Positions 41,020 through 50,858 are shown, counted from the stretch's first letter. The stretch is DNA of 64,000 nucleotides from an uncultured Acetatifactor sp. (GCA_910586215.1 CAJUGH010000004.1:108186-172185), one strand, 5' to 3'. Notes: generated by a model not told the origin, from the sequence alone. Made by a program: numbers and translations.

Positions 41020-43110
41020 TCAAGGCAGGAAAACCGCGGCACTGCGGGCAGGAAGGACTGCCACTCCCTCATATGCCTGCCAGTCTTCCTCCACCAGCCG
41101 GAAACGGCAGATCTCCTGCCCCTGTGCCTGCACCCTGACCTGGATGACTTCCCCGCCGTAATTGACTGCCACCACACACAGACGGCCCGTGCTGCCATTG
41201 CGAAATACGCTGTACTCTGCCAGGGATCCGTCTAATCTCTCCACTGTGGCACCCGTCTCCCCGAGATATTTCCCATACCAGAGGTCATCTGCCAGTTCCC
41301 GGCGCAGGGCCTCCATCTTCTCAGCATACTCTAAGGTATCTGGATAATCCTCCAGCCTTCCCTTGAAATTGTACGGTTCATAACTGATAATGAAACGGTA
41401 CCTAAGGCACTGATTGATCATATTCCGGTCTTGGAAACCCGTCACTGCTGTCATAATCTGCGCCTCTGGCAGCAGGTAGCGCTGGGATGGCAGATAACCC
41501 TCACTTTCACTGCGGATATAGGAAAGGTGGTATACTTCAAATTCCCGGTCATAGCAGGTCTCTGCCGCGAACAGGAACTCTCCCCTCTTCTCTTCGGGAA
41601 GCATCTTCTCGAACCGCCTGATCAACTCCAGGTCATTGGCATACACCGGCGCACCCGGACGGTGCCCATGATCCGGGGCAAAGCACAGCTGGGCAGGCCC
41701 ATGGTGGAAGGCTTCGTCAAACAGGATCCCGTCTGCTCCCAGATCGATAATCTTCTGGAACTCCTTACAGCAGATGTCCAGATATTCCTCGCAGAAGCAC
41801 ATGGGAACCAGACGCTTGGTATTCACATCTGCCAGTTGCGTCCCTGTCTGGTACCGGTATCCTCCATGCATGTAATAGTCGCCGTAAGGATCTTTCACCG
41901 CCAGCCTCTTTAAACTTCGCCGGAACCACTCTGTCGCCCTGTCTGCCCAGGTGAATTTGGCAAAGAGGATCACCTTTACCCCCATCTCCTGGATCTCTCC
42001 AATGGCTTTCTTCAGTTCTTCAAATCCTCCCAGCCGTGGATCCGGATCGTGGCAGGGATTGCCCTGGTCCTGACCTCCTTTGTTCCAGCCTACCAGCTGT
42101 ATGGCTCTCACGCCCCTTCGCACACAGTCCCTGCCCACCTCAGGCAACCTGGAGAAGGGTATCCTAAGCTCGTCCTCCGGGGAATTGACGTGGATCTGCT
42201 GCCAGGCATGGAGGGACCTGACCCACTGTGGCGGCACGGCCTCCTGCATCCAGCCCCTTCTCCAGTCCCGGAACAGGTCGCATCCCTGCTGCCAGGATCC
42301 CTGATAAGGACACAGGACAACCGGCACCAGGCTACGACTCTCCCCTGAAAGGATATAGGGAAGCTGCACCGCTGCAAAACGGGTGTGGACAGGCTTGCCT
42401 GCCAGGGTATCTGCCTCAGGAACCAGACATTCCATGGATTCCCCATAACCTGGCCGCAGTTCGCTTTCCCAGAACACGGTCTCAAAAGCCTTCTGGTGCA
42501 GGCCCACGTACAGGCCCTGGTCCTGCGTCCGAAGGAGTACAAAGGGGGTGTGGACTGTTCCCTCGTAAAATTGTGTGGGATAATCAACGCCATAATAGCC
42601 GGGATGATTGGTGAACCTTGGCCACATATCATGCTCTGTACCCCCTGCATAGCCAAAGGTGAAGGCCCTCATCCAGGGTGCGTCCTCCGGACGGCGGACA
42701 TCCCCCAGATAGGGATAATATACATTCTCTATGGTGTACCCGGAATGGTTCCCGATCTCCATGGAAAAGACGGCCCACTGCTCCTCCATGCGGATATGGG
42801 CTGTCACTTCAATGGGCAGCGCCTCCCCGTCCTCACTTACCAGCTTTCCCCAGTACAGGGTAAGTTCCCTTTCCCCTTCCAGGATCCGGGGTGGCACTTG
42901 ATGCTCCCCCAGCACCTGTGTATTGCGCCGGGAGGGCGTTGGTACCAGCATCCGAAAGGACAATCCCAGCTTCGGATCCCGAATCAGTTCCCAGCCGGTT
43001 GGCCGAAAAGCCAGACGGGTAATGGCCCCATTTTGTTCTGAAATTCCCAGGTACATGCTTTGATTCTTCAGCAATATCGTTTTTTCCTCCAGGGTTCTTT
43101 CTTTCTTCAT
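41020..43110 (-). CDS. TIM-barrel glycosidase-like protein of uncertain family (DUF6259-like)
   Basis: 696 residues from ATG 43110 (MKKERTLEEKTILLKNQS), AGGAGG upstream. An N-terminal beta-sandwich (about 1-270) and a TIM-barrel (about 290-600) with RAIQLVGWNKGGQDQGNP, GVKVILFAKFTWAD and LGADGILFDEAFHHG, the last offering Asp and Glu at barrel ends. The layout suggests a retaining glycosidase related to GH36/GH31-clan proteins; I recall similar proteins labelled DUF6259. It is first in the operon with GH36 and GH78-like genes, so a joint oligosaccharide substrate is likely. No signal peptide. The specific activity is unknown. Confidence 0.6.
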   Translation of the reverse strand: MKKERTLEEKTILLKNQSMYLGISEQNGAITRLAFRPTGWELIRDPKLGLSFRMLVPTPSRRNTQVLGEHQVPPRILEGERELTLYWGKLVSEDGEALPIEVTAHIRMEEQWAVFSMEIGNHSGYTIENVYYPYLGDVRRPEDAPWMRAFTFGYAGGTEHDMWPRFTNHPGYYGVDYPTQFYEGTVHTPFVLLRTQDQGLYVGLHQKAFETVFWESELRPGYGESMECLVPEADTLAGKPVHTRFAAVQLPYILSGESRSLVPVVLCPYQGSWQQGCDLFRDWRRGWMQEAVPPQWVRSLHAWQQIHVNSPEDELRIPFSRLPEVGRDCVRRGVRAIQLVGWNKGGQDQGNPCHDPDPRLGGFEELKKAIGEIQEMGVKVILFAKFTWADRATEWFRRSLKRLAVKDPYGDYYMHGGYRYQTGTQLADVNTKRLVPMCFCEEYLDICCKEFQKIIDLGADGILFDEAFHHGPAQLCFAPDHGHRPGAPVYANDLELIRRFEKMLPEEKRGEFLFAAETCYDREFEVYHLSYIRSESEGYLPSQRYLLPEAQIMTAVTGFQDRNMINQCLRYRFIISYEPYNFKGRLEDYPDTLEYAEKMEALRRELADDLWYGKYLGETGATVERLDGSLAEYSVFRNGSTGRLCVVAVNYGGEVIQVRVQAQGQEICRFRLVEEDWQAYEGVAVLPARSAAVFLP

Positions 43111-43184
43111 CTTGATACCTCCTGCCGCTTTCATGGATTTGCACACTTCCAGACATGCTGCCTTTGGCAGCACAAACAATCAAT

Positions 43185-43271
43185 GAAGAACGCTGTCCTT
43201 GCGTTCTTCTGTGTGAAGTTTTAGAATTTCTTAGTCTGTGTACTTTGCAGACTTAGAAATTCTCTTCACAC
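43185..43271 (+). repeat. Family B hairpin element, copy 2
   Basis: GAAGAACGC (43185-43193) pairs with GCGTTCTTC (43201-43209); TGTGTGAAG then pairs with CTTCACAC (43264-43271), enclosing a stem AGAATTTCT/AGAAATTCT. It shares the first hairpin almost exactly with copy 1, in the same orientation. Confidence 0.75.
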
Positions 43272-43295
43272 TTATCATAAGAAAAACAGGCAAAA

Positions 43296-43333
43296 TAAAA
43301 AAGGGCATGCATTTTGTCTTTCATGCCCTTTCT
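43296..43333 (-). terminator. Terminator of the two-component operon
   Basis: On the minus strand AAAGGGCATG pairs with CATGCCCTTT, followed by a T-rich run. It lies 35 bp after the histidine kinase stop. Confidence 0.88.
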
Positions 43334-43364
43334 TTGCTCATTTCACAGGCTAGTACAACGAATA

Positions 43365-45164
43365 TTAATTATTCGTTATACCAGGTGCCGGCTCCATGGG
43401 CAGGCAGAGTCTCACCCTGGTCCATTGCCCGCTCAGGGACTCCACATGTACCCCATAGTCATCCCCGAAAAACAGGCAGATCCGCTGGTTCACATTCTGC
43501 AGTCCGATATGACCCTCGCTCTTCGCAATATCCGCCTTCCTCAAGGCTGCATTGAGTTGTTCCAGCACCTTTACCGGGATCCCTTTTCCCGTATCCTGAA
43601 CCTCCAGCACCAGACGCCCCTCCTTCTTACCGGCGCGGATACTGATGACTCCTGGGTTTTGAAGGGGTCTCAGCCCATGGTAAATAGAATTCTCCACAAT
43701 GGGCTGCAGGATCAGTTTGATCACCTTGCAGGAGAGAAGGGATTCGTCAATCTCCCACTCCACGGTAAACTGTCCCTTATAGCGCAGTTCCTGTAATTCC
43801 AGGTAAGTGCGGACATTCTGCAGTTCCACTCCCAGACAGACCATGGTCTCCGGGTCTTCCAGGGAGTAACGCAGCATGGCTGCCAGCTTTGCAATCATCA
43901 CCGATGCATCGTTCTTCCCCCCTGTCAGCCGCATGGTCATCCAGTTGATGGCATCCAGGGTATTGTACAGGAAATGGGGATTGATCTGCGCCTGGAGGGC
44001 GATATTCTGTGCTCTCTTCAGCATGGAAATGCGCTTCTCCAGTTCCCTGCCGATCTTCTCGTTCTCCCGGATGGTACTGCGGATGGAGGCCAGGATATAA
44101 GCTTCTTCATCTCCTGTGATGGTGGGACGGTGGTTCACATAAGTCACAGGCAACTGGAGCAATTCCTTGATCCTGCGGAAAGGCCGGTAGATCCGCAGGG
44201 AGATTAGGAATGCCACCAGGATCGTCACCAGGATTCCCCCGACTATGGCCACTACCATGGCAAACCGGATGGATGCGATACCGGACTGGTACACCGACAG
44301 GGGCACAGACAACACATAGTGCCAGTCACTGTGGGAAAAAGGAGCCAGGTACAGGATCTGGTTCCCGGCGCTTACATAGGTCTGCCCCTTCTCCAGATGT
44401 CTAAGCAGATCCGATGACAGGTTCTGTGCCCCTTCTCCGCGAACATTGGCCAATGGTCTGCCTTCCCCGTCCACGATCCCCAGGGACTCTTCCGGGGAGG
44501 CCAGACCGCTATCCAGCATGTTGCAGAAGGCCTTCCAGTCTATGTTGAAGACGATCACTCCCGTGCTGCCTTGTCCATAATTGACTGTCATATATATGGA
44601 AAGTGTCTTTTTGGGGATGGTAGCGGAGATGGCCTCCTGGTTCTCCCGGATTTCCAGCCACACATTTTTCTCCCCTGTGTCATTCCCATAACTGTCCAGC
44701 CAGCCGGTATCATACAGATTCTCCACAGTGGTGATGCCCAAAGGTGAAATGACCTGCTGATTCCTGTCGGAGTAAATGTAAATACTGCGAAGATACTCCC
44801 TGGTAGAGAGCTGCAGCCGCACCAGTTTCTGTAGGTATTGGTAGTTGTAAAAAGTCTCCTCTCCCGGGTTTGTGGACAGGAACACGGAGATATCCCTGTC
44901 AGATACCAGGTAGACCATCTGGGAGATGCATTCCTCCATCACCCGGTCCGTCATGCTCTCCAGGACACGGATGGACTTGCCCGAATAACCCTGGATCTCA
45001 TTTTCCAGGAACCGGTCAATGGTAAAGTAGCTGATCCCTACAATCAGCAGAATGGGAATCGTTACAATCAGCAGCATCATGACAAAGTTCTGGAAGAAGA
45101 TCCGTCCCAGGCGCCCCCAGTGGCTCCCGCTTCCATAGACCAAAAGATTCGCTTCCTTTTCCAA
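43365..45164 (-). CDS. Sensor histidine kinase (YesM type)
   Basis: 599 residues, probable TTG start with AAGGGG 7 bases upstream. Transmembrane helices near 27-47 and 301-323 flank an extracellular sensor of about 250 residues. Then HAMP, the phosphoacceptor motif INPHFLYNTL with His397, and the ATPase N-box IVENSIYHG with Asn492. YesM-type kinases sense carbohydrates and act with AraC-type regulators such as the upstream gene. The start codon choice is moderately sure. Confidence 0.9.
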   Translation of the reverse strand: MEKEANLLVYGSGSHWGRLGRIFFQNFVMMLLIVTIPILLIVGISYFTIDRFLENEIQGYSGKSIRVLESMTDRVMEECISQMVYLVSDRDISVFLSTNPGEETFYNYQYLQKLVRLQLSTREYLRSIYIYSDRNQQVISPLGITTVENLYDTGWLDSYGNDTGEKNVWLEIRENQEAISATIPKKTLSIYMTVNYGQGSTGVIVFNIDWKAFCNMLDSGLASPEESLGIVDGEGRPLANVRGEGAQNLSSDLLRHLEKGQTYVSAGNQILYLAPFSHSDWHYVLSVPLSVYQSGIASIRFAMVVAIVGGILVTILVAFLISLRIYRPFRRIKELLQLPVTYVNHRPTITGDEEAYILASIRSTIRENEKIGRELEKRISMLKRAQNIALQAQINPHFLYNTLDAINWMTMRLTGGKNDASVMIAKLAAMLRYSLEDPETMVCLGVELQNVRTYLELQELRYKGQFTVEWEIDESLLSCKVIKLILQPIVENSIYHGLRPLQNPGVISIRAGKKEGRLVLEVQDTGKGIPVKVLEQLNAALRKADIAKSEGHIGLQNVNQRICLFFGDDYGVHVESLSGQWTRVRLCLPMEPAPGITNN

Positions 45165-45240
45165 ATCAGCACCCCTTTTTTTGTTCCTGCCAGGTTACGC
45201 TCCCCGGCTGTTCCTTCTGTCACCTCCGAAGATACCCCCG

Positions 45241-46797
45241 TCAACTCCCCTGGCGGTAGTAACGCACCCTGTATTCCGTGGGGGTATATCCTGTATGGGC
45301 TTTGAACACCTTCGTAAAATACCGGTTAGACTGGTATCCCACCATCTGGCTGATTTCGTATACCTTGATCCTGGGATTCTCCAGAAGCTGTTTGGCCTTC
45401 TCCATCTTCTGCCCCACAATATAGTCAATCAGATTACTCCCTGTCTTCCGCTTGAAAATGCGGCTGAAATAATACTGGCTGAGATAGAATTTCTCAGAAA
45501 TGCTTTCCAGGGAGATGTCCTCGGTGATATGTCCCACAATATATGCTTTCACATTCCTGATCAGTTCATCCTCCCGTTGCCCATCCTGCTCCTCACAGGC
45601 CTCCAGTTCCTGGAAGATTTCCTGCAAAGCCCTCTCCATTGCAGGAAAATCCTCTGTCTGCTGGATCCTCTGGCTTCCCTTGCGCTCCAGCAGATCTGCT
45701 GCCGTTCTGCTGCCGCCCTCCCTAAGCTTTGTCCCAAATACCGTGAGCATCTCACAGGCAAGTTCTTTCGCCACAGGAAAATCCATCCGGCGCAGATAGG
45801 TCAGAAGGTGCTCCAGGATCACCCGGGTCTTCTCCGGGTTCCCTGCCCCAAGGTTGGAGAGCAGCAGCTTCTCCTGTTCATGGAAATCCAGCAAAAAGGA
45901 AGGGGCATCAGCGCAGTAGACAGAGCAATTATGCGAATACTCCAGGATATCCCGATAGATTTTCAGTTCCTTCTGCATGGTTTCTATATAGAAAGTCTCT
46001 CGCAGTTCCCGACACAGGCCTTCCACCTGGCTGTGGATCAAATGTTCCGTGCCCTCCCCTGGATGCGGCTGAACCAACAGGCCAAACAGGATCACCCTGT
46101 CTTCTGCCTTATGGATCATGCGGTATTCCACCGCAGCGGAACAGAGAAGGATACAGTTCTGCAGGCAGCGGTACAGTTCGCTGCCCGTGTGTTCCCAATG
46201 GTTTTTCAAGTACTCCGCATAATTAGGGAAGCAGATCGTAATCTCGCAGCAGGGACAGGCTTCCAGTTCCAGCCTGGGGTATAATAGCTGGAACATATTG
46301 GCCAGATATAGTTCGTTGGTAAAGGATCCTGTGGCCAGTTCCGTGAAAAAATCATTTTTCAGTTCTTCGATGCTGTGCTGGTAATATTCCAGGGCAAACT
46401 GGTTGGAGCGGTTCTTCCTCTCCTGATCCAGCTGCCTCTTAATCTTCGTCAGATGGGCCTCCAGTTCCTGGATGTCCACAGGCTTCAGAATATACTGGCA
46501 CACCCCGTACTGGATGGCGGCCATGGCCAGGTCTACCTCCCGGTACCCGCTGATCAGGATAATGCGGGTGTGCAGGTGATTGTCACAGATATATTTTGCG
46601 ATATCCAGCCCTGTGCCGAAGGGCATCTTAATATCCGTCACTACCACGTCTGCCGCATGTCCCTGCAGATACTTAAGCACCGGCCTCCCGTCCTCGAACA
46701 CACCGGCCACCTCGTATCCCAGCCCGTTCCAGTCCAGCAGGTCCCGAATCCCTTCCCGGATAAAAGGTTCATCATCTGCAAGCAGTACTTTATACAT
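45241..46797 (-). CDS. AraC-type response regulator (YesN type)
   Basis: 518 residues from ATG 46797 (MYKVLLADDEPFIREGIRDL), with GGGGAGG upstream. The receiver has acidic DDE at 8-10 and phospho-Asp55 in TDIKMP. A long central linker (about 120-410) precedes a C-terminal AraC DNA-binding domain (ISLESISEKFYLSQYYFSRI; GYQSNRYFTKVFKAHTGYTP). It pairs with the histidine kinase 76 bp downstream and probably activates the divergent sugar importer. Confidence 0.93.
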   Translation of the reverse strand: MYKVLLADDEPFIREGIRDLLDWNGLGYEVAGVFEDGRPVLKYLQGHAADVVVTDIKMPFGTGLDIAKYICDNHLHTRIILISGYREVDLAMAAIQYGVCQYILKPVDIQELEAHLTKIKRQLDQERKNRSNQFALEYYQHSIEELKNDFFTELATGSFTNELYLANMFQLLYPRLELEACPCCEITICFPNYAEYLKNHWEHTGSELYRCLQNCILLCSAAVEYRMIHKAEDRVILFGLLVQPHPGEGTEHLIHSQVEGLCRELRETFYIETMQKELKIYRDILEYSHNCSVYCADAPSFLLDFHEQEKLLLSNLGAGNPEKTRVILEHLLTYLRRMDFPVAKELACEMLTVFGTKLREGGSRTAADLLERKGSQRIQQTEDFPAMERALQEIFQELEACEEQDGQREDELIRNVKAYIVGHITEDISLESISEKFYLSQYYFSRIFKRKTGSNLIDYIVGQKMEKAKQLLENPRIKVYEISQMVGYQSNRYFTKVFKAHTGYTPTEYRVRYYRQGS

Positions 46798-47003
46798 ATA
46801 CTTCCTCCCCTTAAACATAAAGCTACAGTATTGCATTTACTGTATCATAAATATCATGTACTGTGGAACAAAAAAATAAAAAGGACAAAAAAGTAGACAC
46901 ATGCTGCAAGAAAATGGACATAATTGCAAAAAATTCCGTCTGGGAAACATTTTGTCCAACTGTTACAATATATTTCAGAAAAGTTCATCCATTGATTTCC
47001 ACT

Positions 47004-47066
47004 GAGGGAATGCCCTCCTATGAGGAAAAAGGAGCTGCGAATGCAGCGAGAAGTGCCGGAAGGCAC
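47004..47066. other. Three consecutive small hairpins between divergent operons
   Basis: GAGGG-AATG-CCCTC (47004-47017), GCTGC-GAAT-GCAGC (47034-47047) and GTGCC-GGAA-GGCAC (47053-47066) each have a perfect 5-bp stem and a 4-base loop. They occupy the middle of the gene-free stretch 46798-47193. They could be part of a repeat or a structured 5' leader of the importer operon. Nothing else is clear in that stretch. Confidence 0.45.
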
Positions 47067-47193
47067 GATTTTGCGAATGGGCATGGGCTGAACTTTTGAA
47101 ATAGAATATTTGCAGTAAACTACCAGACATCAAAGAAATGTATCCAGGAAATCCAGATATTTTCTTAATTGTAGCATGGCCAGGAGGTGTCCC

Positions 47194-48174
47194 ATGACAG
47201 AACCGAAACGGAAGAACTCCCCCTTAGGGAAAAGGAACAGGGAAAACAACAGGAAGGGAAGGACTGGCCCTACAGCCAAAATGACAGATAACATACAGTT
47301 CCTGCTGCTGGCCATGCCAGCCATTGTGCTGATCTTCGTTTTCTGCTACCTGCCCATGGGCGGTGTGGTACTGGCTTTCAAGAATTTCAATGTTAAGCAG
47401 GGCGTCTTTGGCAGTCCCTGGGTCGGATTCAAGAATTTTGAATTTTTCTTCACTTCCTCCGATGCCTGGCGGGTGCTGCGCAATACAGTGGGCCTCAATA
47501 TCCTGTTTATCTTCGGCAAACTGGTCTGCTCCGTGGCTTTCGCAGTCCTAATGTTCGGCATCCGCCGCAAGGGAACCTTGAAATTCTACCAGACCGTAAC
47601 CATCATACCCAGCTTTCTCTCCTGGGTGGTAATCGGCTTTATGGCCTACTCCCTCTTAGAGCCTACCAGGGGAGTGGTCAACCGACTGATCCAGGCTTTC
47701 GGGGGAGACCCGGTACAATGGTATGCCGTTCCCGCCTATTGGCCCATCATCCTTCTGCTGGTGGTGCTCTGGCAGGGAGTGGGAAGCGGAAGCATCTTCT
47801 ACTTCGCCAGCCTGATGGGAATCGACCGGGACTATTTTGAGGCAGCACAGCTGGACGGTGCAACCCGCTGGCAGCAGACCAGGTATATTACCCTTCCTTT
47901 CCTGGTACCGCTGATTACCATTATGACTACCCTGGATATCGGGAAGATCATCCGCTCCGACTTCGGACTGTTCTACAATGTGACACGAAATGTGGGCGCC
48001 CTGTATCCTTCCACGGACGTAATTGACACCTATATCTACCGGGCCTTGATGAAGGTGGGCGATATCGGCATGTCTTCCGCAGTGGGACTGTTCCAGTCTG
48101 TGGTTGGCTTCGTCCTCATCCTGGTGACCAATCTCATTGTCCGCAAAATTGAGCCTGACAATGCATTGTTTTAG
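47194..48174 (+). CDS. Carbohydrate ABC transporter permease (LplB type)
   Basis: 326 residues from ATG 47194 (MTEPKRKNSPLGKRNREN), AGGAGG upstream. Basic N terminus, then six helices; the ABC loop EAAQLDGATRWQQTRYITLP (about 223-242) contacts the ATPase. LplB-type permeases import oligosaccharides with a YtcP partner, a lipoprotein binding protein and a shared MsmX-like ATPase encoded elsewhere. It is the first gene of the importer operon, divergent from the response regulator. Confidence 0.93.
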   Translation: MTEPKRKNSPLGKRNRENNRKGRTGPTAKMTDNIQFLLLAMPAIVLIFVFCYLPMGGVVLAFKNFNVKQGVFGSPWVGFKNFEFFFTSSDAWRVLRNTVGLNILFIFGKLVCSVAFAVLMFGIRRKGTLKFYQTVTIIPSFLSWVVIGFMAYSLLEPTRGVVNRLIQAFGGDPVQWYAVPAYWPIILLLVVLWQGVGSGSIFYFASLMGIDRDYFEAAQLDGATRWQQTRYITLPFLVPLITIMTTLDIGKIIRSDFGLFYNVTRNVGALYPSTDVIDTYIYRALMKVGDIGMSSAVGLFQSVVGFVLILVTNLIVRKIEPDNALF

Positions 48175-48256
48175 CGAATGATGCGAACTGAACTGTTGAG
48201 GCAGAAGATATTTTAACCCCAATACATGCAAAAAGAACATGGAGGTGTCCATACAA

Positions 48257-49165
48257 ATGGCTGCAAGACTATCCGCAAAGGAAACAAAACACACAAAAAA
48301 GCCCCAATGGATTGCACATTCCATCGCCATCTTATTTTCCATCCTGTGCATCATCCCATTCCTCATTGTCATTTCCTCGTCCCTAACCAACGAATTTGCC
48401 CTCAACGAGCACGGTTATCAGCTATGGCCAACGTTTTTTGACACCACTGCCTATCAGTATATCTTCCGGAATCCAAGGACGATCGTGAATTCCTATGGGG
48501 TGACAATCCTGGTCACGGTTGCCACCACGGTGTTGGGGGTGCTGTTTATGGCTATGATTGCCTATCCCCTTTCCCGGAGAAACTGTAAATTCCGCAGGTT
48601 CCTTTCCTTTTACATTTTCTTCACCATGCTGTTCTCCGGGGGGCTGGTGCCCGGCTATATCCTAACCACCCAGTACCTGCATCTGAAGGACAACATCCTG
48701 GTAATGATTGTACCAAGCCTGGTCAATGCATTCCATGTCATCATGATCCGCACCTTTTTCCAGCGGCTGCCGGATTCCCTGTTTGAGTCTGCCAAAATTG
48801 ACGGTGCCAGCGAATTCCGCATTTTCTTCAGTATCGCCATGCCGCTGTCCGTTCCGGTCCTGGCCTCTGTGGCTTTCTTCACCGCCATGGGAAAATGGAG
48901 TGACTGGTACACGGCCATGCTCTATATCAACAAGGAGGAACTGGTTCCCCTCCAATACCTGCTGTACCGGATCCAGAATAACCTACAGGTATTGCTCAGC
49001 GCCATGACGAATGTCACCGGTATCACCATCAATCCCCGTGACCTGCCAGGCAACAATCTGATTATGGCTATGGCCGTAGTTGCCACCGGACCAATGCTGT
49101 TCGTATTCCCGTTCTTCCAGAAGTACTTTGTACAGGGTCTCACCATGGGCGCTGTAAAAGGATAA
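48257..49165 (+). CDS. Carbohydrate ABC transporter permease (YtcP type)
   Basis: 302 residues from ATG 48257 (MAARLSAKETKHTKKPQWIA). GGAGG lies 11 bases upstream, partly inside a possible earlier start at 48239 that adds six residues. Six helices, ABC loop ESAKIDGASEFRIFFSIAMP. It forms a heterodimer with the upstream permease. No ATPase gene is present in the operon, as is typical for this subtype. Confidence 0.92.
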   Translation: MAARLSAKETKHTKKPQWIAHSIAILFSILCIIPFLIVISSSLTNEFALNEHGYQLWPTFFDTTAYQYIFRNPRTIVNSYGVTILVTVATTVLGVLFMAMIAYPLSRRNCKFRRFLSFYIFFTMLFSGGLVPGYILTTQYLHLKDNILVMIVPSLVNAFHVIMIRTFFQRLPDSLFESAKIDGASEFRIFFSIAMPLSVPVLASVAFFTAMGKWSDWYTAMLYINKEELVPLQYLLYRIQNNLQVLLSAMTNVTGITINPRDLPGNNLIMAMAVVATGPMLFVFPFFQKYFVQGLTMGAVKG

Positions 49166-49250
49166 CAGAACCATCAAACATTTCATATCATCCTCCCGCT
49201 ACATTAAGACATCATCAAAAGAGGGAGCAGAAAAAGAAAGGAGCAAAAGA

Positions 49251-50780
49251 ATGAAGAGGAAAAAGATGAAGAAACTGGCAGCACTGGCACTTGCAGCGGC
49301 CATGATATGTTCCACGTCCGCCTGCGGAAATGATAGTACGGGGGATACAGGACAAAGCAGCAATAGTTCTAACACCAGTAGCCAGGAAGGCAATGCACAG
49401 GGGTCCCAGGGTTCACAGGAAATCGTAACTGTCAAATGGGTTCTGCCCGGAGATCCTCAGGAGGGAACTCCAGAAGTCCTGGATGCCATCAATGCGAAGC
49501 TCGCAGAAGAAGGTCTCAAACTGGATCTTCAATTGGAACCATTCGGCTCCTACAATGACAAGATGAATATGATGATCTCCTCCCAGGAAGAATTCGATCT
49601 ATGCTTCACTACTGGCGGATGGATGAATTTTTATCTGCCCAATGTTGCAAAAGGCGCCTTTGTGGATATCACAGATATGATTGACGAATATGCCTCAGAT
49701 CTGAAGAATGCTATCCCCGATTTCCTGTTTGACCAGGTAAAGGTGAAAGACCGCATCTACGCTGTTCCAAACTACCAGATCAGCTATACATGCTGTGGAC
49801 TTATCGCTCAGACCGAGTTTTTAAAAAAGTATGATTTCGATTTGAGTACTGTGACAAAATATGAAGACCTGGAACCTTTTCTACAAAAAATAGTAGAAAA
49901 CGAACCTGGATATTATCCCATATTGTGGGAAATCGGTACCTTGGATTACAATAACGATTATATTTTAGTAGATGAATCCGCAGGAATCAGAATCTGTTTT
50001 GCCAAAGATGACCCGGAAATGAAGGTTATGTTTCAAAAAGATCTGGAAAAACAGCTTTTTGCACTTGGCAATGACTGGTGGAAGAAAGGTTATATTCGTT
50101 CTGACATGGCTACCATGGTGGATGACACCGCCGACCGTATAGCAGGCAAATATGTTGTCTATGGTGGCGCTGTCATCAAACCCGGAGGTGAAGCAGAACG
50201 TACCTCCGCAACGAAAGATTCCATTGCTTTTACGCAGGTAGGCTTGACCGTACCCTTTGTCAGTTCCATTTCCGGTCGTTCTTCCATGACTGCAATAAGC
50301 AGTTCATCCAAACACCCGGAAGCAGCCATGAAACTGTTAAATATTGTCAACACAGACAAGGAAATCTTCAACCTGCTCAATTACGGCCTGGAAGGGCGGG
50401 ACTATACCAAAAATGCGGAAGGCAAAGTCGTGAAGGCAGAGAATCCTAAGTACTTTATCAGCGCCGGCTGGTCCATGGGTAACCAGTTCAACCTGGATCT
50501 TCTGGAAGGCCAGGCAGATGGTGTCTGGGAGGAAACCGACCGGATCAACAGGGAAGCAGATATCTCCCCCGTCAGCGGTTTCTCCTTTGACCAGGCCAAG
50601 GTAAGCAGTGAGATTGCCAAGATTGCCGCCGTAAAAGAGGAATACAAAAGCCTGGCATTCTTCGACAACTGGGAAGTACGATTTGATGAATACATGAACA
50701 AACTGGATGCAGCCGGGCTGGACACATATCTTGCCGAACTGCAGAGACAGCTTGATGAGTGGAGGGCTGAAAACCTGTAA
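49251..50780 (+). CDS. Extracellular solute-binding lipoprotein (DUF3502 type)
   Basis: 509 residues. Signal peptide MKRKKMKKLAALALAAAMIC with a lipobox ending at Cys near residue 25 (STSAC), then a Ser/Asn/Gly-rich linker. The mature domain is a family 1 binding protein; the C terminus (FDNWEVRFDEYMNKLDAAGL) resembles DUF3502. It captures oligosaccharides for the two permeases. Bases about 49790-50170 are clearly more AT-rich than the rest of the gene, so part may have come by recombination. Confidence 0.93.
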   Translation: MKRKKMKKLAALALAAAMICSTSACGNDSTGDTGQSSNSSNTSSQEGNAQGSQGSQEIVTVKWVLPGDPQEGTPEVLDAINAKLAEEGLKLDLQLEPFGSYNDKMNMMISSQEEFDLCFTTGGWMNFYLPNVAKGAFVDITDMIDEYASDLKNAIPDFLFDQVKVKDRIYAVPNYQISYTCCGLIAQTEFLKKYDFDLSTVTKYEDLEPFLQKIVENEPGYYPILWEIGTLDYNNDYILVDESAGIRICFAKDDPEMKVMFQKDLEKQLFALGNDWWKKGYIRSDMATMVDDTADRIAGKYVVYGGAVIKPGGEAERTSATKDSIAFTQVGLTVPFVSSISGRSSMTAISSSSKHPEAAMKLLNIVNTDKEIFNLLNYGLEGRDYTKNAEGKVVKAENPKYFISAGWSMGNQFNLDLLEGQADGVWEETDRINREADISPVSGFSFDQAKVSSEIAKIAAVKEEYKSLAFFDNWEVRFDEYMNKLDAAGLDTYLAELQRQLDEWRAENL

Positions 50781-50813
50781 AAAAAGCCAGAATAAGAACG
50801 GGTGCATGAGAAA

Positions 50814-50858
50814 GGCCAGTTACCAGGATCCGCTGGTCCTGGTAACTGGCTTGCTTTC
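50814..50858 (+). terminator. Terminator of the importer operon
   Basis: GCCAGTTACCAGGA and TCCTGGTAACTGGC form a perfect 14-bp stem around TCCGCTGG, followed by TTGCTTTCTCC. The T-run is interrupted but the stem is very stable. Confidence 0.8.

Noticed and set aside
36681..43271. Family B pair as terminal repeats of an insertion sequence
   Set aside because: No transposase lies between them and no target duplication could be seen; they are kept only as direct repeats.
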